The notes: generated from the letters alone by a model not told the origin. Shown: positions 34,931 to 47,213, counted from the stretch's first letter. The stretch: 64,000 nucleotides of DNA from Pseudoalteromonas sp. EB27 (GCF_001974875.1 NZ_MTQD01000006.1:1-64000), one strand, 5' to 3'. Numbers and translations are program-made.

Positions 34931-35623
34931 ATGAACAAAAGTTTAATAACCAATTTGCTAGCGGGTTTATGTGTTGTTGTTGGTTTTATGTTTAACCAAG
35001 CAATTGTGTTATCTGTTGGTTTATTTGCACTTTCTGGCGCGGTAACTAATTTATTAGCTATTCATATGTTATTCGAAAAAGTCCCGTTTTTATATGGCTC
35101 AGGCGTTATAGCGCTTAAGTTTGAAAGCTTTAAAGTCGCTATACGAAACCTAATATTAACGGAGTTTTTTTCAGAGCAAAAAATTAATAATTTACTCAAT
35201 AAAGCGCAGCCTAATATCGATTTTGAGCCAATAATTAGTAATGTTGATTTAAACCCTGCATTCGACAATTTACTTGTCGTTATTGAAGAATCTCAGTTTG
35301 GTAGCATGTTAGGTATGTTTGGCGGCACAGCGGCAATAGAGCCAATGCGTGAAAAGTTTATTGAAAAAATGCAATTGTCGCTTGGTGAAATCTCTCAAAC
35401 TGACGACTTTAAAACATTAGTAACCCAAACACTTTCACAAGGTAATAGTGCTGAGAGTTTACATAAAACGGTACTTAAATTAGTAGATGAGCGCCTAGAT
35501 GAGCTTACCCCTAAAATGGTTAAAGAGATTATTCAAACCATGATCCGCGAGCACCTAGGCTGGCTTGTAGTATGGGGTGGTGTGTTTGGTGGTTTGTTTG
35601 GTTTAATTGCAGCGCTTATTTAA
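34931..35623 (+). CDS. DUF445 family membrane protein
   Basis: A 230-residue protein with an N-terminal hydrophobic hairpin (about 5-45, with the family phrase GAVTNLLAIHMLFEKVPFLYGSG), a soluble helical middle and a C-terminal membrane helix (VVWGGVFGGLFGLIAAL). The layout matches short DUF445 proteins (YheB/YjiN relatives). Function is unknown. It has its own short upstream region and no close operon partner. Confidence 0.8.
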   Translation: MNKSLITNLLAGLCVVVGFMFNQAIVLSVGLFALSGAVTNLLAIHMLFEKVPFLYGSGVIALKFESFKVAIRNLILTEFFSEQKINNLLNKAQPNIDFEPIISNVDLNPAFDNLLVVIEESQFGSMLGMFGGTAAIEPMREKFIEKMQLSLGEISQTDDFKTLVTQTLSQGNSAESLHKTVLKLVDERLDELTPKMVKEIIQTMIREHLGWLVVWGGVFGGLFGLIAALI

Positions 35624-35746
35624 GCGCTGTTTTGTGTTAAGTGATATCTGTAAAATAATTAAATTAAATGCTTTTTTGCGGCTGACATATTTTTTCAGGC
35701 TGTTATTATCGCCCCCATAATTTAGTCGTGTTTTTTAGGAGCAACG

Positions 35747-36532
35747 GTGAGCAAAACGTTAGCCAGTTATTATCAGCAAGCATACGCGTGCGATCAGCAG
35801 CACTTTAATCAGTGTTTTTATTGTGGCTGTGAAGCGACAGAGCGCGACCATTGTCCGCCGCTGCATATGCTACAAAGCATTGTTGATTTAGGTGAAGAGG
35901 CTGACTTTATATCTATTGCGGCTTGTTATGAGTGCCATGCACTTTTACATAACGAAAGGCTGATGACGATTGATGAGCGCTTTAGTAAAATGAAAAAAAA
36001 GCTTGCCACTAAATATGCAAAACCACTGCGTGTTTATAACATGTGGGAAGAAAACGAACTTGGCGATATGAGCGATGAGTTTGCGCATAGTATTGCTGCG
36101 GGTATGAAATTAGGAAAAGAAGCCGCTGAGCGTTTAGCGTTTACGGGTTTTAGTTATGCCACAGAAGATGCCAAAGTCGCGGTGCGTGAAAAAACGAAAG
36201 AGTTTGATGTAGAGGGCATGATATTTACCGACTTTAAAGAGGCGCTAAATTATTGCATTAACGATTTAAACGTACAAAAAAGTGACTTTTATAAAATCTT
36301 GGTTGAAGACTACCAAGGTGATTTTAATAAAGCATTGAGCCAGTATCGCCACCGACATGACAAAGTAACTGCAGCTAAAGACGGTAATACACTTATTAAA
36401 GATTTTTCTAAGCTACATAAGCAAAACTCTGATTTTGTAACGCGTACGGTTAAGCACTTTATTAGCAAAGATCCATCGCTTACAACCGAAGGTGCGCTTG
36501 AAAAGTTGTATAACAATTATATAAAGAAATAA
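35747..36532 (+). CDS. Hypothetical protein with HNH-like Cys4 zinc module
   Basis: A 261-residue protein of unrecognised family. The N-terminal 75 residues hold CFYCGC, then RDHCPP, then CYECHALLHN. This arrangement of CxxC, a DH pair and a second CxxCH with a distal His resembles an HNH endonuclease or zinc-bound relative, but the catalytic His context is not clear enough to claim nuclease activity. The rest is helical and charged, without membrane segments. GTG 35747 is chosen because an AGGAG site lies 5 nt upstream. It stands alone between the DUF445 gene and the amidohydrolases. Confidence 0.6.
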   Translation: MSKTLASYYQQAYACDQQHFNQCFYCGCEATERDHCPPLHMLQSIVDLGEEADFISIAACYECHALLHNERLMTIDERFSKMKKKLATKYAKPLRVYNMWEENELGDMSDEFAHSIAAGMKLGKEAAERLAFTGFSYATEDAKVAVREKTKEFDVEGMIFTDFKEALNYCINDLNVQKSDFYKILVEDYQGDFNKALSQYRHRHDKVTAAKDGNTLIKDFSKLHKQNSDFVTRTVKHFISKDPSLTTEGALEKLYNNYIKK

Positions 36533-36632
36533 TCACAGAAATTCATCTTAATTAACTGCGTTTTCACCTGTTTTTTTGGCTTTATTCCTTAGCTTTCGCT
36601 AAAGTAGCAAAAAAACAGGAGATCCAAACAAC

Positions 36633-38015
36633 ATGCAAAAATTTGCACCTTCTTTATTAGCGGTTGGCTTAGCTGCCGCACTTGTGGGTTGCCAAGAAAA
36701 TGGCCCGCAAGACGATAAAATAACAATCAACAAAAATCCTTATCCAAGTACTTATCAGCCCGTTTCTACATCAAGCACACTTATTACAAATGCAACAGTA
36801 CTTACAGGTACTGGTGAGCGTTTAGATGATGCTGATGTATTACTTGTTGGCGGCAAAGTACAACAAGTCGGTAAAGACTTAACTGCGACTGCTGATATTA
36901 CAATTGATGCACAAGGCAAATGGGTAACACCAGGTATTATCGACGTACATTCACATTTAGGCGCTTACCCAAGCCCATCGGTTGAGTCGCATCAAGATGG
37001 TAACGAAATGACAAGCCCTAACACTGCAGAAGTGTGGGTTGAGCATTCTGTTTGGCCACAAGATCCAGGCTTTAATCGTGCACGTGAAGGCGGTATTACT
37101 TCTCTACAAATTTTACCAGGATCAGCTAATTTATTTGGTGGACGCGGTGTTACGCTTAAAAATGTCCCTGCACATACTATGCAAGGTATGAAGTTTCCTG
37201 ATGCGCCATACGGTTTAAAAATGGCGTGTGGTGAAAACCCTAAACGTGTTTATGGTCGTCAAGGTGTATTGCCTTCAACCCGTATGGGTAATATGGCTGG
37301 TTACCGTATGGCGTGGGCTGAAGCCGCTGAATACAAACGCGCGTGGGATAAATACGATGCAGATTATGAAGCCGGTTTAAACCCAGAAGCACCAGTACGT
37401 GACATTAAACACGATACACTTCGCGGTGTGCTTGAGGGCGAAGTACGTATCCATAATCATTGTTATAAAGCTGAAGAAATGGCAATGATGATTGACCTGT
37501 CAAAAGAATTTAATTACGACGCGGGCACATTCCATCACGGTGTAGAAGCATATAAAATTGCTGACCTACTAGCCCAAAATGGTTCGTGTGCTGCACTTTG
37601 GCCAGACTGGTGGGGTTTTAAAATGGAAGCCTACGACATGGTTCAAGAAAACGTAGCTATTGTTGATGCGGTTAAAAACTCGTGTGCGGTTGTTCACTCA
37701 GATTCAGATACTACTATTCAGCGCTTAAACCAAGAAGCTGGCAAGGTTATGTACCGTGCTAACGAAAACGGTTTTGATATTTCTGAGCAACACGCTATTA
37801 AATGGATAACGGCTAACGCTGCTAAATCGTTAGGTATTGATGACAAAACAGGTTCACTAGAAGCGGGTAAGCAGGGCGATGTGGTTATTTGGAATCAAAG
37901 CCCATTTAGTGTTTATGCTAAAGCTGAACAAGTGTTTGTTGATGGTGCAAAAGTTTACGATAGAAACGACAGCGCATATCAAGCAACAAGTGATTTTATG
38001 TTAGGTCAACAATAA
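36633..38015 (+). CDS. Amidohydrolase-family lipoprotein, metal site intact
   Basis: A 460-residue exported amidohydrolase. The signal peptide ends in LVGC with Cys20, so it is a lipoprotein. The TIM-barrel metal ligands are present: HxH in DVHSHLG (His106, His108), later histidines in IHNHCYK and FHHGVEAYK, and the aspartate in VHSDSDTT. C-terminal ITANAAKSLGIDDKTGSLEAGKQGDVVIW is typical of imidazolonepropionase/dihydroorotase-like enzymes. The substrate cannot be told; a peptide, cyclic amide or nucleobase derivative in the periplasm is possible. It sits 12 bp upstream of a paralogue, so the two are co-expressed. Confidence 0.83.
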   Translation: MQKFAPSLLAVGLAAALVGCQENGPQDDKITINKNPYPSTYQPVSTSSTLITNATVLTGTGERLDDADVLLVGGKVQQVGKDLTATADITIDAQGKWVTPGIIDVHSHLGAYPSPSVESHQDGNEMTSPNTAEVWVEHSVWPQDPGFNRAREGGITSLQILPGSANLFGGRGVTLKNVPAHTMQGMKFPDAPYGLKMACGENPKRVYGRQGVLPSTRMGNMAGYRMAWAEAAEYKRAWDKYDADYEAGLNPEAPVRDIKHDTLRGVLEGEVRIHNHCYKAEEMAMMIDLSKEFNYDAGTFHHGVEAYKIADLLAQNGSCAALWPDWWGFKMEAYDMVQENVAIVDAVKNSCAVVHSDSDTTIQRLNQEAGKVMYRANENGFDISEQHAIKWITANAAKSLGIDDKTGSLEAGKQGDVVIWNQSPFSVYAKAEQVFVDGAKVYDRNDSAYQATSDFMLGQQ

Positions 38016-38027
38016 GGAGCACCCAGA

Positions 38028-39269
38028 ATGAAAAATTTATCACGTTCGTTTTCGCTTTCTCTGGTTGCTGCAGGATTATTAGCATCTGGTGCTGTAAGCG
38101 CACAATCGCTAGCAATTATTAATGCAACATTGCACACGTCTTCTGATCAAGGTGTATTAGAAGCGGCAAGCATTGTAATGACAGATGGCAAAATTACAGC
38201 GATTAACCCAACTGAAATTAAAGTAGATGAAATTATTGATGCAAAGGGCCAAATTGTAACCCCAGGCTTTATTGCAAGTATTAATCAACTTGGTTTAGTT
38301 GAAGTAAGTGCAGTTGCAGGCTCTCGCGATGCAGGCGAAGAAAAAGCAGGTATTGATTTTGACGTAAGCCTTGCTTACAACGCACATTCAAGCTTAGTTC
38401 CTTATGCTCGTAAAGGCGGTGTAACACGCGATGTAATTACCCCTCATGGTGGTGATAGCATCTTTTCGGGCCTAGCGAGTGTTGTTGATTTAAGTGGTAG
38501 TTTTGATAGCGACATGCAAAAACAAGCAGCTCTAATTGTTTACTTAGGTGAGCGTAGTAAAGGTTCTCGTGCTTTTACTTTGCAAACACTTATTAATAAG
38601 CTTGATGAGCACAAAACTAAAGCCGGTAAAAAAGCTAAAAAAGATGACGACAAGCCAAGTACTGAAGATAAAGTAATGGCAAAAGTACTCAGTGGCGAAA
38701 TGCCATTAGTGGTTGGCGTATCTCGTGCGGCAGATATTATTGAGCTTATTAAAGTAAAAGAGCAATTTGGTATTAACTTGGTACTTAATGGCGCACAAGA
38801 CGCTGTTGTAGTAAAAGAGCGAGTTGCTAAAGCAAATATCCCAGTGATCGTTAGTGCAATGGATAGCTTACCAGCAAGTTTTGATTCGCTTCATGCGAGT
38901 TTAGATAATGCAGGTGTGCTTGAAAAAGCAGGGGTTAAAGTATTATTAACGGTAGGTGGCGATGCAAGCCACAATATTTATCAGCTGCGTTTTGATGCTG
39001 GTAATGCTGTATCGTATGGTATGAGCCAAGAAGGTGCGTTAAAAGCGGTTACATCAAACGTTGCAGATGTATTTGGTATCAATGCCGGTAGTCTTGAAGT
39101 AGGTAAAGCCGCTGATGTAGTAATGTGGAGTAATGACCCGTTTGAACTAAGCAGCCACGTGAGCAAAATGTTTATAAATGGCGTTGAGGTATCTACACAA
39201 TCTCGCCAAGATAAACTGCGTGACCGTTATACAACTGATTCAAAAATGCCACGCGCCTATACAAAATAG
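38028..39269 (+). CDS. Amidohydrolase-like periplasmic protein lacking metal ligands
   Basis: A 413-residue exported protein with a type I signal peptide ending about residue 25 (SGAVSAQ). The amidohydrolase frame is kept: KGQIVTPGFIAS, then the C-terminal ALKAVTSNVADVFGINAGSLEVGKAADVVMW. However, HxH is replaced by SINQ, and the later His and Asp positions read NGAQD and GGDASHN. It is therefore probably a non-catalytic partner of the preceding enzyme. An AAGGAGC site precedes the ATG. A hairpin terminator follows 28 bp after the stop. Confidence 0.82.
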   Translation: MKNLSRSFSLSLVAAGLLASGAVSAQSLAIINATLHTSSDQGVLEAASIVMTDGKITAINPTEIKVDEIIDAKGQIVTPGFIASINQLGLVEVSAVAGSRDAGEEKAGIDFDVSLAYNAHSSLVPYARKGGVTRDVITPHGGDSIFSGLASVVDLSGSFDSDMQKQAALIVYLGERSKGSRAFTLQTLINKLDEHKTKAGKKAKKDDDKPSTEDKVMAKVLSGEMPLVVGVSRAADIIELIKVKEQFGINLVLNGAQDAVVVKERVAKANIPVIVSAMDSLPASFDSLHASLDNAGVLEKAGVKVLLTVGGDASHNIYQLRFDAGNAVSYGMSQEGALKAVTSNVADVFGINAGSLEVGKAADVVMWSNDPFELSSHVSKMFINGVEVSTQSRQDKLRDRYTTDSKMPRAYTK

Positions 39270-39297
39270 TATTGCCTACTATTTTTATTTAGGTAAA

Positions 39298-39327
39298 AGA
39301 AAAGGCTGCAACTGCAGCCTTTTTTTA
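39298..39327 (+). terminator. Terminator after the amidohydrolase pair
   Basis: A G+C-rich hairpin AGGCTGCA/TGCAGCCT is followed by seven T residues on the plus strand. Confidence 0.8.
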
Positions 39328-39336
39328 TGGTTACAA

Positions 39337-39370
39337 AAAAGCCGCTTACTTTTACAAGTAAGCGGCTTTT
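39337..39370 (-). terminator. Terminator of icd (probably bidirectional)
   Basis: A 13-bp stem AAGCCGCTTACTT/AAGTAAGCGGCTT with a 4-nt loop is flanked by A and T tracts, 17 bp downstream of the icd stop on the minus strand. It can also act on the plus strand. Confidence 0.82.
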
Positions 39371-39386
39371 AAATTTAAACCAATAT

Positions 39387-42134
<2,748 letters not shown>

Positions 42135-42353
42135 TCACTCAATAATGTCACCATCTGGGGCAATATTTTTAGCGTGTAGACCTTTAGGTCCTTGTTCTAA
42201 TTCGAATGTTACATCTTGACCAGCTTTAAGCGTTTTATAACCGTCCATTACAATTGTTGAGTAATGAGCGAAAATATCATTCTCGCAGCCGTCTTCCACG
42301 ATGAAACCAAAACCTTTAGCGTTGTTGAACCATTTAACTTTACCGCAAGCCAT
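42135..42353 (-). CDS. cspD: CspD-like cold-shock-domain protein
   Basis: A 72-residue OB-fold protein with RNP1 KGFGFI and RNP2 DIFAHYS. It begins GKVKWFNNAKGFGFI. The divergent position next to clpS-clpA is the conserved cspD place, where the protein binds single-stranded DNA and inhibits replication in stationary phase. It may be a substrate of nearby proteases. Its own short upstream region is shared with clpS. Confidence 0.9.
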   Translation of the reverse strand: MACGKVKWFNNAKGFGFIVEDGCENDIFAHYSTIVMDGYKTLKAGQDVTFELEQGPKGLHAKNIAPDGDIIE

Positions 42354-42553
42354 ACTTCTACATCCTTCAATAAGTTGACTAATTTAGTTATTCTAAATTG
42401 TATTATTTGCTAGACTGACTAAGGTTTAATCAATCTACGTTTGACTGTAGTTTATTTAGCCAACCAGTCAAGTGTTTTGAGTTATTTTTTTAACATTTTA
42501 TTTATTTTTTATTCAAGTTTGCTTGAGTTACAAAGACAAGACTATATTTAATT

Positions 42554-42871
42554 ATGAGTGGTATGAAAGATTCAGGTGTTATCGACACAGTTCGCGACAG
42601 TGAAAAGCAAAAGCTACAGCCGCCGCGAAAATATAAAGTTGTTTTAAATAACGACGACTACACGCCGATGGACTTTGTAATAGAAGTTTTAACGACGTTT
42701 TTTAATATGGATAGCGATAGAGCAACCGACGTGATGCTTCAGGTTCATGAAAAAGGTAAGGGTATATGCGGTGTTTATAGCGCCGATGTAGCCCACACCA
42801 AAGCTGAACAAGTTAACCGCTACGCGCGTGATAACGAGCATCCACTGCTTTGTAGTTGTGAGCAGGAATAA
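42554..42871 (+). CDS. clpS: ClpS adaptor protein
   Basis: A 105-residue N-recognin adaptor that delivers N-degron substrates to Clp[23 protein letters not shown] and EVLTTFF are the core; [24 protein letters not shown] carries residues lining the N-degron pocket and the ClpA interface. The neighbouring aat-bpt pair encodes the enzymes that create N-degrons, so the whole N-end-rule set is within 5 kb. Confidence 0.95.
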   Translation: MSGMKDSGVIDTVRDSEKQKLQPPRKYKVVLNNDDYTPMDFVIEVLTTFFNMDSDRATDVMLQVHEKGKGICGVYSADVAHTKAEQVNRYARDNEHPLLCSCEQE

Positions 42872-42905
42872 TACCAATTTAATACAATTGGTATAAATAC
42901 CAATT
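42871..42905. repeat. ATACCAATT/AATTGGTAT palindromic repeat between clpS and clpA
   Basis: ATACCAATT at 42871-42879 pairs with AATTGGTAT at 42886-42894, with a 6-nt loop. A third ATACCAATT copy follows at about 42897-42905. This short palindrome is typical of alteromonad intergenic repeats. Its first base is in the clpS stop codon. Confidence 0.7.
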
Positions 42906-42961
42906 AGGGTGATCAAACATCCGATTGTTGTGGTATAAATTATTATCTCAGTAAGGGGTTG

Positions 42962-45226
42962 CCAATGCTAAACAAAGACTTAGAACTCACATTAAATGCC
43001 GCGTTTCGTGAAGCGCGCACTCGCCGTCATGAGTTTATGACCGTAGAGCACCTTTTACTTGCGCTGTTAGATAATCCTTCTGCAGGAGAAGCCCTAAACG
43101 CGTGTGGTGTTAATATTTCTGGTTTAAAAACCGAATTATTAGAATTTATTGACGAAACAACACCCGTCATTCCAGATCTAGAAGAAGAGCGTGAAACCCA
43201 GCCAACACTTGGTTTTCAACGTGTATTACAACGCGCTGTATTTCATGTGCAATCGTCAGGTAAAAATGAAGTTACTGGCGTGAATGTGCTAGTTGCTATT
43301 TTTTCTGAGCAAGAAAGCCAAGCTGTATATTTACTTAAAAAGCATGATGTATCGCGTTTAGATATCGTTAACTTTATTTCGCACGGTATTTCTAAAGCAG
43401 ATGATGATTTAGGCAACGACAGCGACGATATTCATGATGAAGTGCAAGAAGTTCAAAATGAAGAAGCAAGCAAGCTAGACAGCTTTACAACTAACTTAAA
43501 CGTTCAAGCAAGTGAAGGTAACATTGACCCACTGATCGGGCGCGACAGCGAAGTGGAGCGCACGGTACAAGTATTGTGTCGTCGTAAAAAGAATAACCCA
43601 TTACTTGTTGGTGAAGCGGGCGTTGGTAAAACAGCAATTGCTGAAGGCTTAGCGTATCGTATTGTTAATAAGCAAGTACCAGAAGTAATTGCAGACGCTG
43701 TTGTGTACTCGCTAGATATGGGGGCGTTACTTGCGGGTACTAAATACCGCGGCGACTTTGAAAAGCGCTTTAAAAGCTTACTTAAAGAGCTGCAAGCTGA
43801 GCCAGGCTCTATTTTATTTATTGATGAGATACATACCATAATCGGTGCCGGCGCGGCGTCTGGTGGTGTTATGGACGCATCAAACTTGCTTAAACCACTC
43901 CTTTCAAGTGGTAAGCTACGTTGTATGGGTTCAACCACTTACAATGAGTATAAAAATATTTTTGAGAAAGACCGTGCATTAGTTCGTCGCTTTCAAAAAA
44001 TTGATGTACTTGAGCCAAGTGTTGCCGATACCACTAAAATATTAAACGGCTTAAAAGAGCGTTACGAAGAGCACCATGGTATTCGTTACACTCAAAAAGC
44101 ATTAAAAGCAGCTGCAGAACTGAGTGCTAAATACATTAATGAGCGTCACTTGCCAGATAAAGCAATAGATGTAATTGATGAAGCCGGTGCAAGTCAGCGT
44201 CTGCAACCTAGCTCTAAACGTAAAAAAACCATTGGTGTGGCAGATATAGAACTAATTATATCTAAAATGGCACGTATTCCTGCGCAAAGCGTCTCGTCAA
44301 CAGATAAAGAAACGCTTAAAAACCTAGACCGTAACCTTAAAATGCTCGTGTTTGGGCAAGATCAATCTATTGACGCGCTTACATCAGCGATCCGTTTATC
44401 TCGCTCTGGTTTATCGAGCGAAGAGAAACCTGTAGGTTCGTTTTTGTTTGCAGGGCCTACCGGTGTGGGTAAAACAGAAGTAACTAAGCAACTTGCTAAA
44501 TGCATGGGGGTTGAGTTTATTCGTTTTGATATGTCGGAGTATGTAGAGCGCCACGCAATCAGCCGACTAATTGGTGCACCACCAGGGTATGTTGGTTTTG
44601 AGCAAGGCGGTTTATTAACAGAAGCCGTTATTAAAAACCCACATGCGGTTGTACTTTTAGATGAGATTGAGAAAGCGCATCCTGACATTTACAACATTTT
44701 GCTACAGGTTATGGATCACGGTACGTTAACCGATAACAATGGTCGTAAAGCTGATTTTAGAAATGTAGTGGTTGTAATGACTACCAATGCGGGTGTACAA
44801 GAAACTACACGTAAGTCGATTGGTTTTACAGAGCAAGACCATACACATGATGCAATGGGCGAAATTAATAAAGTATTCTCGCCTGAATTTAGAAACCGTT
44901 TAGATAACATCATTTGGTTTAATCACCTTGAACGTGAAGTTATTTTACTGGTGGTTGATAAATTTATTGTGGAACTGCAAGCGCAGCTTGATAAAAAATC
45001 GGTTAACCTTGAGCTTACGTCCAAAGCACGTGAGTGGTTAGCAGATAAAGGCTACGATAAAGCGATGGGTGCACGTCCAATGGCACGTGTTATTCAAGAA
45101 GAGCTTAAAAAGCAATTAGCGAACGAAATATTATTTGGTGAACTTGTTGATGGCGGTACGGTTAAAGTATCGGTTAAAGATAAGAAGATTCGCTTTGATT
45201 ACGAGAGTGATTTAACACCAGCTTAA
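42962..45226 (+). CDS. clpA: ClpA ATPase subunit of the ClpAP protease
   Basis: A 754-755-residue Hsp100 unfoldase. The N domain (about 1-145, two Clp_N repeats) binds ClpS. D1 has Walker A GEAGVGKT and Walker B FIDEIH; D2 has GPTGVGKT and LLDEIEKAHPD. Sensor and arginine-finger regions are intact, and the IGL-type ClpP loop lies in D2. The longest frame begins at 42959 and the obvious start is MLNKDLELT at 42965 or one codon earlier; a GGGGTTGCC stretch precedes it. A terminator follows the stop at 45254-45290. Confidence 0.95.
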   Translation, partial: PMLNKDLELTLNAAFREARTRRHEFMTVEHLLLALLDNPSAGEALNACGVNISGLKTELLEFIDETTPVIPDLEEERETQPTLGFQRVLQRAVFHVQSSGKNEVTGVNVLVAIFSEQESQAVYLLKKHDVSRLDIVNFISHGISKADDDLGNDSDDIHDEVQEVQNEEASKLDSFTTNLNVQASEGNIDPLIGRDSEVERTVQVLCRRKKNNPLLVGEAGVGKTAIAEGLAYRIVNKQVPEVIADAVVYSLDMGALLAGTKYRGDFEKRFKSLLKELQAEPGSILFIDEIHTIIGAGAASGGVMDASNLLKPLLSSGKLRCMGSTTYNEYKNIFEKDRALVRRFQKIDVLEPSVADTTKILNGLKERYEEHHGIRYTQKALKAAAELSAKYINERHLPDKAIDVIDEAGASQRLQPSSKRKKTIGVADIELIISKMARIPAQSVSSTDKETLKNLDRNLKMLVFGQDQSIDALTSAIRLSRSGLSSEEKPVGSFLFAGPTGVGKTEVTKQLAKCMGVEFIRFDMSEYVERHAISRLIGAPPGYVGFEQGGLLTEAVIKNPHAVVLLDEIEKAHPDIYNILLQVMDHGTLTDNNGRKADFRNVVVVMTTNAGVQETTRKSIGFTEQDHTHDAMGEINKVFSPEFRNRLDNIIWFNHLEREVILLVVDKFIVELQAQLDKKSVNLELTSKAREWLADKGYDKAMGARPMARVIQEELKKQLANEILFGELVDGGTVKVSVKDKKIRFDYESDLTPA

Positions 45227-45253
45227 ACGTTAATTAAATAATTTAGTTAAATA

Positions 45254-45290
45254 AAATGGCCCGCTACATAATAGCGGGCCATTTTTTTTG
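45254..45290 (+). terminator. Terminator of clpA
   Basis: A 13-bp stem AAATGGCCCGCTA/TAGCGGGCCATTT with a 5-nt loop and a run of T residues follows the clpA stop. Confidence 0.85.
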
Positions 45291-45308
45291 CCCTTTTTAT
45301 AGGCAACA

Positions 45309-45336
45309 AAAAACCCAGTAAAAACTGGGCTTTTTG
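45309..45336 (-). terminator. Terminator downstream of infA, bidirectional
   Basis: CCCAGT/ACTGGG with a 4-nt A loop is flanked by A on the left and T on the right, so it can stop transcription from both infA and clpA. Confidence 0.65.
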
Positions 45337-45385
45337 TTTATTAAATGTAATTGCTAGTCAATGTCTATCAATTACATTTAATAAA
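45337..45385. repeat. 17-bp perfect inverted repeat near the end of infA
   Basis: TTTATTAAATGTAATTG at 45337-45353 is the exact reverse complement of 45369-45385, with 15 nt between. The arms are AT-rich and there is no T-tract, so a transcript hairpin or a protein-binding site are both possible. Confidence 0.55.
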
Positions 45386-45439
45386 CGCTTAAAGCTAGTT
45401 AAATACTAGCCAAAAACTAAATCTCGTTTACGCACTTAC

Positions 45440-45676
<237 letters not shown>

Positions 45677-45748
45677 TTAATAGTTAAACGCTGCAGATTT
45701 TGCCCAAAATACACCAATAAGTAAAGGCGCAGGGGCTATATTTGCAAA

Positions 45749-46453
45749 TTAAATAGCCACCCACTCATCATTGAGCTGTTTTTGAGCAGGTAAAAACTGA
45801 GTTTTGTACTTCATTTTGTCGCATTCATCAATTTGATAGCCCAAGTACACGTATTGTTTATTTTGTTCTTTAGCAAACTTTAGCTGCTCTAATATCATCA
45901 CAGAGCCTAAACTATAGTGTTCAAAGTCGGGGTCAAAAAAGGTGTAAATTGCAGAAATAGCGCTATTCATACAATCGGTTACAGCAACTGCGACTAAAGT
46001 ATCTTGGTGCCACAGTTCAATAAATGTGATCTTAAGCCAACTGCAAAGCAAAAAACTTTGAAACTGTTCTTTTTCAGGAGGATACATACTTCCATCCTGA
46101 TGACGCATCGTTATGTACTTGCTATAAAGCGGATAGTACTCAGGTCGCTCTTGCGTTGAATATTTTACCTCAAACTGTGTTTTTGCTTTGTTTAGTTTAC
46201 GTTTTTGCGATTTTGAGGGCATAAAGTCTTGTGCTAATACACGTACAGAACTACATGCGCTGCATATTGGACAGTGCGGACGGTAGATTTGATTACCACT
46301 GCGACGAAATCCTAAACCTAATAAAGACTCAAATTTGTCGGTGCTGTAGCAACTGGGATCAAGAATAACTAAAAGTTGTTCTTGTCTGTTGGGTAAATAG
46401 CTACAGTCAAACTCTTGGGTTAAACCAACACGTGCAGGAAGTTGTTCATTCAT
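45749..46453 (-). CDS. bpt: Leucyltransferase Bpt (aspartate/glutamate leucyltransferase)
   Basis: A 234-residue N-end-rule enzyme of the ATE family, which joins Leu from Leu-tRNA to proteins with N-terminal Asp or Glu. CPICSACSSVRV supplies the conserved cysteines and IYTFFDPDFEHYSLGSVMILEQ is the catalytic-core signature, with YLGYQIDECDKMKYK near the end. ATG 46453 overlaps the aat stop by 8 nt (ATGAATGA), indicating translational coupling. Its product feeds ClpS-ClpA encoded nearby. Confidence 0.92.
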   Translation of the reverse strand: MNEQLPARVGLTQEFDCSYLPNRQEQLLVILDPSCYSTDKFESLLGLGFRRSGNQIYRPHCPICSACSSVRVLAQDFMPSKSQKRKLNKAKTQFEVKYSTQERPEYYPLYSKYITMRHQDGSMYPPEKEQFQSFLLCSWLKITFIELWHQDTLVAVAVTDCMNSAISAIYTFFDPDFEHYSLGSVMILEQLKFAKEQNKQYVYLGYQIDECDKMKYKTQFLPAQKQLNDEWVAI

Positions 46454-47162
46454 AGATTGCGTCAAGTTCTTGTGGCTCCCACATAATAGGGTTAACGGTA
46501 TAGTTATGTGCAGCTTTTAGTTTAGTCAAAAATGTGGAACGGGGGATTACTTGTGCACCCAGAGTCATTAAATAAGGGTTTTCTAACTGGCAATCAATAA
46601 AATGCGCATTATGACGTTTAAGCCAATTTACAAGTGCCCACATAGCAAGCTTAGAGCAATTTGTTTGATGATGAAACATCGACTCACCACAAAAAACACC
46701 GTTTTGCATAATGCCGTATAAGCCACCTGCAAGCTCCCCGTTACTCCACACCTCTAAACTATGTGCAATGCCAGCTTTGTGTGCATTAACGTAAGCGTCG
46801 AGCATGTCAGAGGTGATCCAAGTGCCATCGGTATCAAGGCGTTGATCGCGACAGGCTTCTATCACCTCTTCGAAGGCATTATTAATGGTTACTCTTACAG
46901 GATGCTTTTTTAAATGCTTACGCAGGCTCTTACTTATATGAAAATCATTAAGCTCAAAAATGCCTCGCTCGCTAGGCGACCACCACATAATAGGCTCATC
47001 TTCGCTAAACCAAGGGAATATTCCGCTTTTGTAGGCATTACTTAGGCGAGGTAAACTCAAATCTCCGCCAATTGCCAGTAAGCCATCAGGGGATTCTAAT
47101 GCGTATTCCGGATTGGGGAATGCTATATCGGTTTCACTTAATTGGTATAGCTGATTGCTCAT
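46446..47162 (-). CDS. aat: Leucyl/phenylalanyl-tRNA--protein transferase
   Basis: A 238-residue transferase that adds Leu or Phe to N-terminal Arg or Lys. GGDLSLPRLSNAYKSGIFPWFSEDEPIMWWSP is the family signature, followed by GLYGIMQNGVFCGESMFH and DCQLENPYLMTLGAQVIPR. It is first in an aat-bpt operon and completes the bacterial N-end-rule route with bpt, clpS and clpA. The upstream trxB terminator separates it from trxB. Confidence 0.96.
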   Translation of the reverse strand: MSNQLYQLSETDIAFPNPEYALESPDGLLAIGGDLSLPRLSNAYKSGIFPWFSEDEPIMWWSPSERGIFELNDFHISKSLRKHLKKHPVRVTINNAFEEVIEACRDQRLDTDGTWITSDMLDAYVNAHKAGIAHSLEVWSNGELAGGLYGIMQNGVFCGESMFHHQTNCSKLAMWALVNWLKRHNAHFIDCQLENPYLMTLGAQVIPRSTFLTKLKAAHNYTVNPIMWEPQELDAIYE

Positions 47163-47213
47163 ACAGTACTTATTTTATAATTGATCGTAAAAGTGTAACT
47201 ATATTTTAGACAT

